A DNA stretch of 64,000 nucleotides from JAJRRS01 sp965230275 (GTDB lineage Bacteria > Planctomycetota > Phycisphaerae > Phycisphaerales > Phycisphaeraceae), in contig CBDDKO010000002.1 of the NCBI GenBank assembly GCA_965230275.1, positions 868,001-932,000 of the forward strand. Direction: 5' to 3'. A program made the position numbers and the translations under genes. Under the pieces are notes generated by a model, which was not told where the DNA came from, did no database searches, and saw only the letters and a program-made list of their open reading frames with translations. Shown in pieces: positions 34,290 through 42,871 of this stretch (its first letter is position 1; each line of letters starts with the position of its first letter).

Positions 34290-35876
34290 ATGATTCAAAT
34301 CAACCGTTCCTACTATGCCGGCTTGCTCGCGATGCTGATGGCGGCTTTTCTCTCGACGCCTGCGGCGGCTCAGCCTGCCGAGACACCCGTAGCCGAAGCG
34401 CCTGAAGAGGCGCTCGTCGTCCGCGACGTTGCTGTATGGATCAGTGACGCCTACGGCGGGAAGCTCAATGACCGTCGTGTGTTCGATTCGACGCTGCCGC
34501 GCTTCGTTAGGACGCGAAGGCCCGCGGAGGAGTTGCTCGCCGAGGCCGGGGCGTCACCGATCGGGGTGATGACGTTCCAGGGCGAGGTTGGCTCGCTGCT
34601 GGATGTGCTGATCGAGATCGACAAGGGCTCGCTGCTGGGCGGCTGGCCCGCCAAGCCCCGCCGTAACCGTCTGCTCTGGGCCGACCTTGAAATGCTTGAT
34701 GATCTAAAGCGCGCCCCCGCGCTGCCGGACGGGCACTGGCTCACGACCCTGCGCGACGCGCCAAGGCTCGCGGCACTGTCCGGCAACATCGCCGATCGAT
34801 TCCTCGTTTACGACGTCGAGTTCGAGCACAGCAATGACATCAAGCTGGTCGCCAAAGACGGCGAGTATGTCGCACTCTACTTCGGCGAAAGCGCGGTCCA
34901 CGATGTCACGCTCTACAAGCCCGTCGAAGGCGGATGGCAGGTCGGCCATGCGGGCACGATCAAGGCCCCCGCACCCGAAGTTGAGAGAGACGCTGATGAA
35001 GGCGGTGACATGGGGACCGACGCGGCCAGACCCGAGCCCGAGGAAGCCGAGCCGGAGGAGGCCGAAGACGACACCCCCAAGCCCGGCCCGAACTTCACGA
35101 TCCAAGGCAACTGCCAGCCGTTCGGTGAGTTCAGCGCTTCACTGATCATCGAAGAGCTTGACCCGAAGCCGATGGTGAGTATCCGTGATTGTGAAAACAA
35201 CAACATGAGATCTCACCTGCAACAGATGTTCTCACACATCTTTCAGCACTTCTCCTATAACTCAGAGCCCGACCCGGAGAATCCTGGTCCTGCGTACGAG
35301 CAGGTCGCTGAGCACGTCAAGCAGAATATCGGGTTCGAAGGCAGCTACGAGATTGTCTGGGACGAAGTCAATGAACTGCCGGAGTGGAACGACGAGGACG
35401 GTGTCGCGGCTGAGGTGGCGATGTCTGATGAGGTTCTCGACAAGGACACGGTGATGGCGTCGTGGGCACAGATACTCACGGATCAGGGCATGGGTGAGCC
35501 GGAGGTGCAGCACACGCTCGCCGTCCTCAGGGACTCGGCGCTCGACACACGGCAGATGACCGCGGTCTACCGGCTTGATCCGGCGGACCACGATGAACTA
35601 CTCCCGATCGAAGTCACCCCCTCGCCAACCCGCCTGTCCCGAGTCGCGCTGGTGATCCTGATCAACGCTTCGCCGGACATGGCGGGCCAGGTCGAGGAAC
35701 TGATCGTGCAGCTAGGGGACCCGTCCTGGAAGGTGCGTGAAGCGGCCCACAAACGGCTGCTGGAGATCGGCCCCGGAGCTCGCAAGAGCCTGGAGAAAGC
35801 GCTGAGCAACGGGGACATGGAGATCGTCTACCGGGCGGAGCAGTTGCTCGATGCGATCCGTAATCCGACCCGGTAG
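34290..35876 (+). CDS. Exported protein with C-terminal HEAT-like repeats
   Basis: The product has 528 residues with a signal peptide (YYAGLLAMLMAAFLSTPAAAQ). The first 230 residues are of unknown fold. A Glu/Pro-rich linker (PEPEEAEPEEAEDD) lies at about 250-262. The C-terminal 70 residues (VEELIVQLGDPSWKVREAAHKRLLEIG, then RKSLEKALSNGDMEIVYRAEQLLDAI) form HEAT-like repeats, as in many planctomycete exported proteins, and probably bind another protein. It lies 49 bases after the NPCBM-like gene and is the last gene of the run before a weak hairpin at 35938-35967. Confidence 0.7.
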   Translation: MIQINRSYYAGLLAMLMAAFLSTPAAAQPAETPVAEAPEEALVVRDVAVWISDAYGGKLNDRRVFDSTLPRFVRTRRPAEELLAEAGASPIGVMTFQGEVGSLLDVLIEIDKGSLLGGWPAKPRRNRLLWADLEMLDDLKRAPALPDGHWLTTLRDAPRLAALSGNIADRFLVYDVEFEHSNDIKLVAKDGEYVALYFGESAVHDVTLYKPVEGGWQVGHAGTIKAPAPEVERDADEGGDMGTDAARPEPEEAEPEEAEDDTPKPGPNFTIQGNCQPFGEFSASLIIEELDPKPMVSIRDCENNNMRSHLQQMFSHIFQHFSYNSEPDPENPGPAYEQVAEHVKQNIGFEGSYEIVWDEVNELPEWNDEDGVAAEVAMSDEVLDKDTVMASWAQILTDQGMGEPEVQHTLAVLRDSALDTRQMTAVYRLDPADHDELLPIEVTPSPTRLSRVALVILINASPDMAGQVEELIVQLGDPSWKVREAAHKRLLEIGPGARKSLEKALSNGDMEIVYRAEQLLDAIRNPTR

Positions 35877-35937
35877 TATCAGCCGGAGGCGAAGGCTGTA
35901 AGGCTATAATTTTAATGGAGATGCGGACGATACCGTA

Positions 35938-35967
35938 AACTGCCCCGTCTCGATGGATTGGGCAGTT
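35938..35967 (+). terminator. Weak terminator-like hairpin ending the MoxR-type operon
   Basis: AACTGCCC (35938-35945) pairs with GGGCAGTT (35960-35967), followed by ATTAT. The T content is low, so termination may be partial. Confidence 0.4.
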
Positions 35968-36074
35968 ATTATGTCTGGCGACACGGCAGGGCGGATTCGG
36001 GGTGTCCGGCAGGGGGGGGGATTTGCGATCTATAGATGATCTCGGCTATACTGCCCGGCTCGCCGGACCCGGCC

Positions 36075-36116
36075 CCCGGAAGTTCCCCCGGAAGTTCCCC
36101 GGACATTCCCGGAAGT
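36075..36116 (+). repeat. Short tandem repeat in the rplK leader
   Basis: CCCGGAAGTTCC occurs twice in tandem (36075-36086, 36087-36098), followed by a variant CCGGACATTC and a partial copy CCGGAAGT. It lies 55 bases before rplK. A TATAAT box at 35905-35910 lies upstream. The repeat may be an intergenic word element or a leader regulatory site. Confidence 0.55.
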
Positions 36117-36171
36117 GGGTTCGCCGGTCGGCCTTAACCAATATTGACGCGATGAACGCCAGGAGCCAGTC

Positions 36172-36600
36172 ATGGCCAAGAAAGAGATCACCAGCCAATT
36201 CAAGATCCAGGCCCCCGGCGGCCAGGCCACACCCGCGCCCCCGATCGGGCCGGCCCTGGGCGCTAACGGCGTGAACCCCGGGCAGTTCATCCAGCAGTTC
36301 AACGACGCGACCAAGTCGCTGAACGGCAAAGTCGTCGGCTGCGTGATCACCGTGTTCGCCGACCGCACGTTTACTTTTGAAATCAAGAGCCCCCCGGCCG
36401 CCGTCATGATCAAGGACGCCGCTGGCATCGAGAAGGGCTCGGGCGTCCCGAACAAGGACAAGGTCGCCAAGCTCAGCCAGGACCAGCTCAAGGCGATCGC
36501 CGAAGAGAAGGCCAAGGAGCTGACCGGCCACAGCGTCGAGGCCATGATGGCCACCATCGCCGGCACCTGCCGTTCGATGGGCGTGGAGATCGAGGGCTGA
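36172..36600 (+). CDS. rplK: 50S ribosomal protein L11
   Basis: The product has 142 residues, the usual length. The N-terminal segment KKEITSQFKIQAPGGQATPAPPIGPALG, best seen as PPIGPALGANGVN, is the conserved proline-rich L11 region, and the C-terminal rRNA-binding domain ends GTCRSMGVEIEG. L11 forms the stalk base and binds 23S rRNA in the GTPase centre. AGGAG at 36161-36165 sets the start. It begins the rplKAJL block; secE and nusG, which often precede it, are not in the window. Confidence 0.97.
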   Translation: MAKKEITSQFKIQAPGGQATPAPPIGPALGANGVNPGQFIQQFNDATKSLNGKVVGCVITVFADRTFTFEIKSPPAAVMIKDAAGIEKGSGVPNKDKVAKLSQDQLKAIAEEKAKELTGHSVEAMMATIAGTCRSMGVEIEG

Positions 36601-36604
36601 TTAG

Positions 36605-36676
36605 ATGTTCGATCTACAATCTTCAATGTTCAATGTGTTAAATCAGATTGAGCATTGAACATCGAACATTGAACAT
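36605..36676. repeat. Palindromic word repeat between rplK and rplA
   Basis: Degenerate copies of a seven-base unit (ATGTTCA/TGTTCAA) at 36605-36636 face their reverse complements (CATTGAACAT-type) at 36647-36676, giving a long imperfect hairpin of low GC. It lies inside the ribosomal protein operon and would be transcribed. Confidence 0.7.
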
Positions 36677-36758
36677 GCAAATACACGGCTTACCACGTGC
36701 CACAAATCGTGGGAGATGAGCCCGGCAAGACGCCGGGGAATCGAAAGGATGGATCTAG

Positions 36759-37442
36759 ATGCCAAAGACTGGCAAGCGCTATGCCGCCGACAAAGCCGCC
36801 TACTCGACGAAGGAGTCGGTGTCGCTGAGTGAAGCGGTCACCCGAATCAAATCGTTCAAGCCCGGTAAGTTCGACCAGACCGTCGAGGTGTGTATGCACC
36901 TGGGCATCGACGCCAAGCAGGCGGACCAGATGATCCGCGGCTCGCTGTCGCTGCCGCACGGCATCGGCAAGGCCAAGCGCGTCGTCGCGTTCTGTGCCGC
37001 CGACAAGGTCGAGGACGCCAAGGCCGCCGGCGCGATCGAGGCCGGGGCTGAGGAACTGGTCAAGAAGATCGAGGACGGCTGGATGGACTTCGACGTCGCG
37101 GTCGCCAGCCCGGACATGATGCGTGTCGTGTCGAAGCTCGGCCGTACGCTGGGCCCCAAGGGGCTGATGCCGTCGCCCAAGAGCGGCACGGTCACCCCGA
37201 AGGTCGCCGAGGCCGTCAAGGAATACGCGGCCGGCAAGGTCGAGTTCCGCAACGACTCGGGCGGCAACGTCCACGCCGCGGTCGGCAAGCACAGCTTCGA
37301 CGCCAAGCAACTTGAGGACAACGCCGAAGCGTTCATCAAGCACATCACCAAGATGAAGCCCTCCAGCGCCAAGGGCCACTACATCAAGTCGATCTCGATA
37401 TCGGCCACGATGACGCCCGGCGTATCCATCACGGTTGAGTAA
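36759..37442 (+). CDS. rplA: 50S ribosomal protein L1
   Basis: The product has 227 residues, normal for L1. Typical segments are KFDQTVEVCMHLGIDAKQADQMIRGSLSLPHG (recognisable from DQMIRGSLSLPHG), GRTLGPKGLMPSPKSGTVT and the C-terminal SISATMTPGVSI. L1 builds the L1 stalk and in many bacteria represses its own operon by binding its mRNA. AAGGA lies shortly before ATG 36759. It is separated from rplK by a 158-base gap that carries the hairpin repeat. Confidence 0.97.
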   Translation: MPKTGKRYAADKAAYSTKESVSLSEAVTRIKSFKPGKFDQTVEVCMHLGIDAKQADQMIRGSLSLPHGIGKAKRVVAFCAADKVEDAKAAGAIEAGAEELVKKIEDGWMDFDVAVASPDMMRVVSKLGRTLGPKGLMPSPKSGTVTPKVAEAVKEYAAGKVEFRNDSGGNVHAAVGKHSFDAKQLEDNAEAFIKHITKMKPSSAKGHYIKSISISATMTPGVSITVE

Positions 37443-37496
37443 CCTTCAACGAACACCACCGCGGCACCACGCCGCGACCGCCCAAGGGGCCATACC

Positions 37497-38048
37497 ATGA
37501 GCAAGCCTGTTAAGAACCTGATCGTCGACTCCTACAAGAAGCGCTTTGAAGGCCTGACCGGCGGCGTGCTGATCGACGTCCGCGGGATCAAGAGCAACGA
37601 CACCAACAAGCTCCGTGCGGACCTCGCCGGCAAGGACATCAAGGTCACCATCGTCAAGAACAGCCTGGCGAAGAAGGCCTTCGAGGACGGCGAGCTGGCT
37701 CAGCTCGGCGAGCTGCTGGACGGCCCGAACGCGATGGCCTACCCGGTCTCGGAAGAGGCCAGCGTCGTGACCGTCGCCCGTGAGCTGATCGACGCCGCCA
37801 AGGAGCTCAAGGAACTCGAGTTCCGCGGCGCCCTGATGGAAGGCATCGTCTTCGGTCCCGATGAGATCGAAGCCCTGAGCAAGTACCCGACCAAGGAAGA
37901 GGCGCAGGCCCAGGTCGTTCAGATCCTGCTCAGCCCCGCACAGAACCTGGTCGGCTCGATCGTCAGCCCCGGCAAGAAGATCGCCTCGATCCTCAAGACC
38001 GTGCAGGAGAAGCTGGAAGCCGGCGAAGAAATCAAGAAGGCGAGTTAA
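37497..38048 (+). CDS. rplJ: 50S ribosomal protein L10
   Basis: The product has 183 residues, slightly longer than the usual 165-175. The N-terminal rRNA-binding domain is clear (GVLIDVRGIKSNDTNKLRADL, KVTIVKNSLAKKAF), and the C-terminal helix that carries L7/L12 dimers ends the protein (ISPGKKIASILKTVQEKLEAG-like). AAGGGG precedes ATG 37497. It anchors the L7/L12 stalk and is followed by rplL after a gap of about 200 bases carrying a hairpin repeat. Confidence 0.96.
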   Translation: MSKPVKNLIVDSYKKRFEGLTGGVLIDVRGIKSNDTNKLRADLAGKDIKVTIVKNSLAKKAFEDGELAQLGELLDGPNAMAYPVSEEASVVTVARELIDAAKELKELEFRGALMEGIVFGPDEIEALSKYPTKEEAQAQVVQILLSPAQNLVGSIVSPGKKIASILKTVQEKLEAGEEIKKAS

Positions 38049-38054
38049 GGGAGA

Positions 38055-38144
38055 AGTGGTTTGTGGTTAGTGATTCGTGGTTAGTGAAAACACGGACCAT
38101 GACCTGACACAACACCAACTACCAATCACGAATCACCAACCACT
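38055..38144. repeat. Palindromic word repeat between rplJ and rplL
   Basis: Units of the type GTGGTTAGTGATTC at 38055-38086 face CACGAATCACCAACCACT-type units at 38115-38144. The arms pair with a few mismatches into a long hairpin. The word differs from that between rplK and rplA, but the architecture is the same. Confidence 0.7.
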
Positions 38145-38253
38145 ATTTGACATCGCATCCGACTGGCCCTTCGGGGTTAAACCGCAGCAATGGGCCGCGG
38201 CCTCTCGGGTGGATCACAGAACGGCGTCTTAGAGACGCGAAGGATTGAAGACA

Positions 38254-38631
38254 ATGGCAGAAGAAGCAATCAAGGAACTGGGCGACAAGATCGTCGGGCT
38301 GACCCTCAAGGAAGCCGTCGACCTGGGCGACTACCTGAAGGAAGAGTACGGCATTGAGCCGGCCGCCGGCGCCGTCGCCGTGGCCGCCGGCCCCGCGGCC
38401 GCCGAAGAAGCCGAAGAGAAGACCGACTTCGACGTGGTCCTGACCGCCGCCGGCGATCAGAAGATCAAGGTCATCAAGGTCGTCCGCGAAGCGACGGGCC
38501 TGGGCCTGAAGGAAGCCAAGGAACTGGTCGACAACTGCCCGAAGCCGCTGAAGGAAGGCGCTTCGAAGGAAGAGGCAGACGCCCTGGCCGAGAAGATCAA
38601 GGAAGTCGGCGGTTCCGTCGAGCTCAAGTAA
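38254..38631 (+). CDS. rplL: 50S ribosomal protein L7/L12
   Basis: The product has 125 residues, the normal length. It has the N-terminal dimerisation domain (KIVGLTLKEAVDLGDYLKEEYG), an Ala-rich hinge (AAGAVAVAAGPAAAEEAEE) and the conserved C-terminal factor-binding domain (KTDFDVVL, KIKVIKVVREATGLGLKEAKELV). ATG 38254 is preferred to a TTG at 38245, since AAGGA is ten bases before it and L7/L12 normally begins close to MAEE. A strong terminator follows, so the operon ends here. Confidence 0.97.
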   Translation: MAEEAIKELGDKIVGLTLKEAVDLGDYLKEEYGIEPAAGAVAVAAGPAAAEEAEEKTDFDVVLTAAGDQKIKVIKVVREATGLGLKEAKELVDNCPKPLKEGASKEEADALAEKIKEVGGSVELK

Positions 38632-38670
38632 AACCGCTCGCCCCCCACTTGGGGCAGACGCGACCGGTAC

Positions 38671-38706
38671 AAGCCGTCCCCAGTCGGGGGCGGCTTTTTT
38701 TATTTA
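38671..38706 (+). terminator. Rho-independent terminator after rplL
   Basis: AAGCCGTCCCC pairs with GGGGGCGGCTT (38671-38695), directly followed by a seven-base T-tract. It separates the ribosomal genes from the transporter gene. Confidence 0.9.
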
Positions 38707-38775
38707 CCCGGCGTTCCACCGGCCGATGCTTACCCCATCCTGACAAACCGGCGGCCTGAACTATGGATAGATTTA

Positions 38776-38784
38776 TGCTATGAT
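38776..38784 (+). promoter_or_regulatory. Probable extended -10 promoter of the DASS transporter
   Basis: TGCTATGAT ends at 38784, an extended -10 element (TG-N-TATGAT). The matching -35 position is poor, as is common with extended -10 promoters. It lies 39 bases before the transporter start. Confidence 0.5.
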
Positions 38785-38822
38785 GGCCGTCTTCCCACCA
38801 AGTCCCGACCCCCCAGGGCACC

Positions 38823-40247
38823 GTGAACACCATGCAGCAGACCCAATCCAACCGTAAGCGTGTCATTGTTTGTACCCTCACCGCGCTGGTCGCCATCGCG
38901 ACCTACTTCCTGTTGCCTAAGTCGATGAACGAACTGGCCCGGCGGACGGTGACCATCTTCATCGTCGCCGCCATCTTCTGGGCGACCGAGGTGCTGCCGC
39001 TGTATGCAACGAGCCTGTGCATCATCGGTATGGAGATCCTGTTCCTGGCGGAGAAGGGCGGGCTGGCCAAGCTCCTGCCCGCGTTCGGCGAGATGCCCGA
39101 GGGCGACGGGCTGAACTACACCACCTTCCTCGGCTCGTTCTCCTCCGGCATCATCATCCTGTTCATGGGCGGGTTCCTCCTCTCCGCGGCGGTGACCAAG
39201 CACGGGCTGGACCGCGCGATCGCCGCCCGGATCCTCCGCCCGTTCAGCTATTCACCGATGCTGTTGGTGTACGGCGTACTGCTGATCACCGCGTTCTTCT
39301 CGATGTGGATGAGCAACACCGCCACGACCGTGATGATGCTCGCGATCATCAGCCCGATGGTCAAGGTGTTACCCGAGGACGACCGTTACCACCGGGCGGT
39401 GATCCTGGCGGTACCGTTCGGGGCAAACATCGGAGGGATCGGCACGCCGATCGGGACCCCACCTAACGCGGTGGCACTGGCGGCCCTGAGGCAAGCGGGC
39501 TACGACATCGGTTTTGTCGACTGGATGCTGATGGCGATCCCACTGGCGACCCTGCTGCTGATGGTGGCGGGTTTCCTGCTGTACTGGTTCTTCCGGCCGG
39601 AGAGAGACTTGGTCCTGCCGCAGCTTGAAAAACCGACTGAAAAAATCAGCGCCAAGGGCCGGTGGACGATGATTATCCTTGGCTTGACGATCCTGTTGTG
39701 GCTGACCGGCAAGATGCACGGCCTGGCATCGCCCGCGATCGCACTGCTGGCGGCGGCGGCGTTGACGGCCCTAGGTGTGCTGCGCAAGCACGATGTCGAT
39801 TCGATCGACTGGAACGTGCTGATCCTGATGTGGGGCGGGCTGTCGCTGGGTAAGGCATTCGAGGTGACGAACGTGGTTGACTATATCATCCAGTTGCCGA
39901 TCGCGCACCTTGAAGGCTTCATGCTGGCGCTGATCGTCGTCCTGCTAGGCGTGGTTATTTCCAACTTCATGAGCCACACAGCCACCGCGATCGTGCTGGT
40001 GCCGATGGTCCTGGCGGTGGGGGGCGAGTCCCCGCAGCAGATGGTGATCCTTTGTGCATTGGCGTGCTCGTTTGCGATGGCGATGCCTGTATCAACCCCA
40101 CCCAACGCCATAGCGTTCGCAACGGGCAAGATCCCGGTCTCATCGCTGATCCGATCGGGGGCCCTGGTGTCGTTTATCTGTATCCTCGTCCTGCTGATGG
40201 GGTATCAGTGGGTCTTGCCGTTGTTCCCGTGGGCCGGGGCATCCTAA
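38823..40247 (+). CDS. DASS/SLC13 family anion transporter
   Basis: The product has 474 residues and about 11-12 membrane helices. Two repeats carry the signatures of the divalent anion:sodium symporter family: SNTATTVMML with GTPIGTPPNAVAL in the first half, and SHTATAIVLVP with STPPNAIAFATG in the second. These form the substrate and sodium sites. Likely substrates are dicarboxylates such as succinate or malate, or sulfate; the sequence alone does not decide. GTG 38823 and ATG 38832 are both possible starts. The gene stands alone after the ribosomal terminator. Confidence 0.9.
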   Translation: MNTMQQTQSNRKRVIVCTLTALVAIATYFLLPKSMNELARRTVTIFIVAAIFWATEVLPLYATSLCIIGMEILFLAEKGGLAKLLPAFGEMPEGDGLNYTTFLGSFSSGIIILFMGGFLLSAAVTKHGLDRAIAARILRPFSYSPMLLVYGVLLITAFFSMWMSNTATTVMMLAIISPMVKVLPEDDRYHRAVILAVPFGANIGGIGTPIGTPPNAVALAALRQAGYDIGFVDWMLMAIPLATLLLMVAGFLLYWFFRPERDLVLPQLEKPTEKISAKGRWTMIILGLTILLWLTGKMHGLASPAIALLAAAALTALGVLRKHDVDSIDWNVLILMWGGLSLGKAFEVTNVVDYIIQLPIAHLEGFMLALIVVLLGVVISNFMSHTATAIVLVPMVLAVGGESPQQMVILCALACSFAMAMPVSTPPNAIAFATGKIPVSSLIRSGALVSFICILVLLMGYQWVLPLFPWAGAS

Positions 40248-40286
40248 CCGACACGTTATTTATAGCGCGGCTATCATGTCGGACTT

Positions 40287-42371
40287 ATGCCCATCCACGC
40301 CGAAGACATCCTCACGATCAATGGCCCGATCGCTCGGCGCCTGGGCAAGGCCTACGAACACCGGCCCGAGCAAGAGCAGATGATCGGGTTCGTCCGTGAA
40401 GCTCTCGATCAGGGGTACGCGGCCCTCGTCGAGGCCGGCACCGGCGTGGGCAAGAGCTTCGCCTACCTGCTGCCCGTGCTTGAACAGATCCTCGAGACGG
40501 ACGACAAGGATCAGAAGAAACGCATCGTTGTCTCGACGCACACGATCGCGTTGCAGGAGCAGCTGATCCATAAGGACATCCCGCTGCTGCGTGCGGTGAT
40601 CGGCGAGGAGTTCTCGGCCGTGCTTGTTAAGGGCCGGGGCAACTACGTCTCGCTCCGCCGTGCGAGCCGGGCGTGGGACCGCAGCCGAGACCTTTTTGAT
40701 GACAACGCCGCAGCACGATCGCTTGAAACCGTCCTGGAGTGGACGAAAACCACAGACGACGGTTCGTTGGCGTCGCTGCCCGTGCTCGAAGCACCGAGCG
40801 TCTGGGGCGATGTCCAGAGCGACTCGGAAGACTGCCTGGGCAAGCGCTGCCCGACGTATGACAAGTGCTTCTACCAGGCGGCCCGGCGCAGGATGCTCAA
40901 CGCCGACCTGTTGATCGTGAACCACGCGCTGTTCTTTGCAGACCTGGGGATGCGGCAGCAGGGCTTCGGTATCCTGCCGCCATACGACGCGGTTGTCCTG
41001 GATGAGGCGCACACGGCCGAGGACGTGGCGGGGGAGCACTTCGGTGTCACCGTCAGCCGGTTCCAAGTCGAGTACCTGCTCTCACGTCTGCACTCGGCCC
41101 GTCGGCACAAGGGGCTGCTCGCCGTGCTTCGGTCCAAGCTTGACGCGGACCTGCATAACCGTGCTCTCCAGGCCGTGGACAACGCACGACACGCCGCCGA
41201 CCAGTTCTTCAATGAGCTGCTCTTCTGGCAGCAGAACGAGGGCCGGAGCAACGGGCGGATCGATCGGCCGATCCCGATGACCAACACGCTCAGCCCCGTC
41301 ATGCAGGACCTGTCGCTGGCGATGAAGCGTGTGCGTGACCGGGTCGACGACGATGCCGACCGCCTCGAAGCAGGCAGCTACGCCGATCGCGCCCAGGCGA
41401 TCGCGCAGGACCTCAGCGCCCTGATCGAGCAGACCCTGCCCGACAGCGTCTACTGGCTGGAAACCAGTCAGACCGACGGCGGGCGGCGGACTCGCATCAA
41501 GCTCTGCGGCGCACCCGTCGAGGTGGCCGGCCTATTGCGAGAAAGGCTGTTCGAGGCCACGACAGCAAAACGAAAGCCGCTGCCCGTGGTACTGACCTCG
41601 GCCACGTTAGCGACCGACGCGGTGCATGAGGCTCAGCCCGAGAAACCGAAGAAGACCGCCGATCCATTTGCGCACATCCGCTCACGGCTTGGCTGCGATG
41701 AAGCGATCACCCTGCAGCTCGGCTCACCGTTTGATTACCAGAAGCAGGCCGAGTTGATCGTGGACCGCACGATGCCCGCGCCGAACGATGACGATTACAT
41801 CAAACACCTGTGCCCGGCGGTCCTGAACCTGATCGACCACACCGACGGCGGGACGTTCGTGCTATTCACCAGCTACAAGCTGCTGCGCCAGGTGGCCAAG
41901 TGGGTCCGTGACCCGCTGACGGAACGCGGCATGCCGATGCTGATGCAGGGCGACGGCGTGCAGCGGTCGGCATTGCTCGAGCGGTTCCGGGGTGACCGGC
42001 GGAGCGTGCTGCTGGGGACCGACAGCTTCTGGCAGGGGGTGGATGTGCAGGGCGAGGCGCTGCGCAGCGTGATCATCACGCGTCTGCCGTTCACCGTGCC
42101 CGATCGGCCGATGATCGAGGCGCGGACGCAGCGCATCAAGGCCCGTGGCGGCAGCCCGTTCATGGAGTACTCCCTGCCCGAGGCGATCCTGAAGTTCAAG
42201 CAGGGCTTCGGCCGGCTGATCCGCTCGAAGCAGGACACGGGCTGCGTTGCCGTGCTCGACAGCCGGATCACCACCAAGCACTACGGCAAGAAGTTCGTCC
42301 TGGCGCTGCCCGACATGCCGGTCCGGCAGATGGATCAGGGGCTATCCAACCTGGGCGCCGACCCCGCATAG
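40287..42371 (+). CDS. DinG/XPD-type ATP-dependent DNA helicase
   Basis: The product has 694 residues, a superfamily 2 helicase. Walker A AGTGVGKS is at 50-57, DEAH at about 239-242, and the C-terminal half has FVLFTSYKLLR, GTDSFWQGVDV and FGRLIRSKQDTG (motifs IV-VI). A cysteine cluster, DCLGKRCPTYDKCF, is at about 177-190, matching three of the four cysteines of the family's iron-sulfur site. The usual first cysteine, in NYLC, is replaced (NYVS, about 119-122). These helicases unwind DNA 5' to 3' in repair and replication restart. Start ATG 40287. No operon partner is evident. Confidence 0.88.
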   Translation: MPIHAEDILTINGPIARRLGKAYEHRPEQEQMIGFVREALDQGYAALVEAGTGVGKSFAYLLPVLEQILETDDKDQKKRIVVSTHTIALQEQLIHKDIPLLRAVIGEEFSAVLVKGRGNYVSLRRASRAWDRSRDLFDDNAAARSLETVLEWTKTTDDGSLASLPVLEAPSVWGDVQSDSEDCLGKRCPTYDKCFYQAARRRMLNADLLIVNHALFFADLGMRQQGFGILPPYDAVVLDEAHTAEDVAGEHFGVTVSRFQVEYLLSRLHSARRHKGLLAVLRSKLDADLHNRALQAVDNARHAADQFFNELLFWQQNEGRSNGRIDRPIPMTNTLSPVMQDLSLAMKRVRDRVDDDADRLEAGSYADRAQAIAQDLSALIEQTLPDSVYWLETSQTDGGRRTRIKLCGAPVEVAGLLRERLFEATTAKRKPLPVVLTSATLATDAVHEAQPEKPKKTADPFAHIRSRLGCDEAITLQLGSPFDYQKQAELIVDRTMPAPNDDDYIKHLCPAVLNLIDHTDGGTFVLFTSYKLLRQVAKWVRDPLTERGMPMLMQGDGVQRSALLERFRGDRRSVLLGTDSFWQGVDVQGEALRSVIITRLPFTVPDRPMIEARTQRIKARGGSPFMEYSLPEAILKFKQGFGRLIRSKQDTGCVAVLDSRITTKHYGKKFVLALPDMPVRQMDQGLSNLGADPA

Positions 42372-42413
42372 CAGCCTGTTAGACCCATACCGACCGGAAT
42401 CCACCCCGGGGGC

Positions 42414-42442
42414 TTGACACGCCGTCTTTCCATTTCTATACT
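42414..42442 (+). promoter_or_regulatory. Strong sigma70-like promoter of the arsenic operon
   Basis: A perfect TTGACA at 42414-42419 and TATACT at 42437-42442 are separated by 17 bases, with the arsR start 27 bases after the -10 box. Just downstream the AT-rich CCATATAACGAATTG stretch is a plausible ArsR operator overlapping the transcription start. Confidence 0.85.
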
Positions 42443-42468
42443 TCGCCATATAACGAATTGAGTGTGCC

Positions 42469-42828
42469 ATGAACGACTTCCTGAATGTGACCAAGGCCCT
42501 GGCCGACGAGACCCGCTTGAGGGTGCTGATGCTGCTCGAGCCAGGAGAGCTGTGCCTGTGCCAGCTGATCGCCGTGCTGGGGCTGTCGCCCTCGACGGTG
42601 TCCAAGCACGTGAGCCTGCTCACGGCCGCGGGTCTGGTGACCTGCCGGAAGGAAGGGCGTTGGCATTACTACAAGCTTGCGGACCGGAATGCCCCGGCGC
42701 ACGTCCGGACCGCCTTAAAGTGGGTGCGTACCCACCTGAAAGAACAGCCGAAGGTCGTCAGCGACCGCGAGGCCTGCTGCGACATCGCTGATCAGCCGCT
42801 TGAAACGGTGAGCTGCTGCTACCGTTAA
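42469..42828 (+). CDS. arsR: ArsR-family arsenite-responsive repressor
   Basis: The product has 119 residues. The winged helix is typical: KALADETRLRVLMLLEPGEL, then VLGLSPSTVSKHVSLLTAAGLV, then EGRWHYYKL. ELCLCQL holds Cys29 and Cys31, the C-x-C arsenite sensor of helix 3. Extra cysteines near the C-terminus (ACCDIAD, VSCCYR) are unusual and may add a ligand or binding site. It represses its own operon until arsenite or antimonite binds. The gene is followed by arsM and arsC on the same strand, under the promoter at 42414-42442. Confidence 0.95.
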   Translation: MNDFLNVTKALADETRLRVLMLLEPGELCLCQLIAVLGLSPSTVSKHVSLLTAAGLVTCRKEGRWHYYKLADRNAPAHVRTALKWVRTHLKEQPKVVSDREACCDIADQPLETVSCCYR

Positions 42829-42871
42829 ACCTAACCTGAACCGACTCAAACTGAATCGCAAGGATACAACC

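Noticed and set aside
36605..38144. Hairpin repeats as a CRISPR array
   Set aside because: Units are only 7-14 bases, degenerate, and inverted; no spacers of uniform length and no cas genes.
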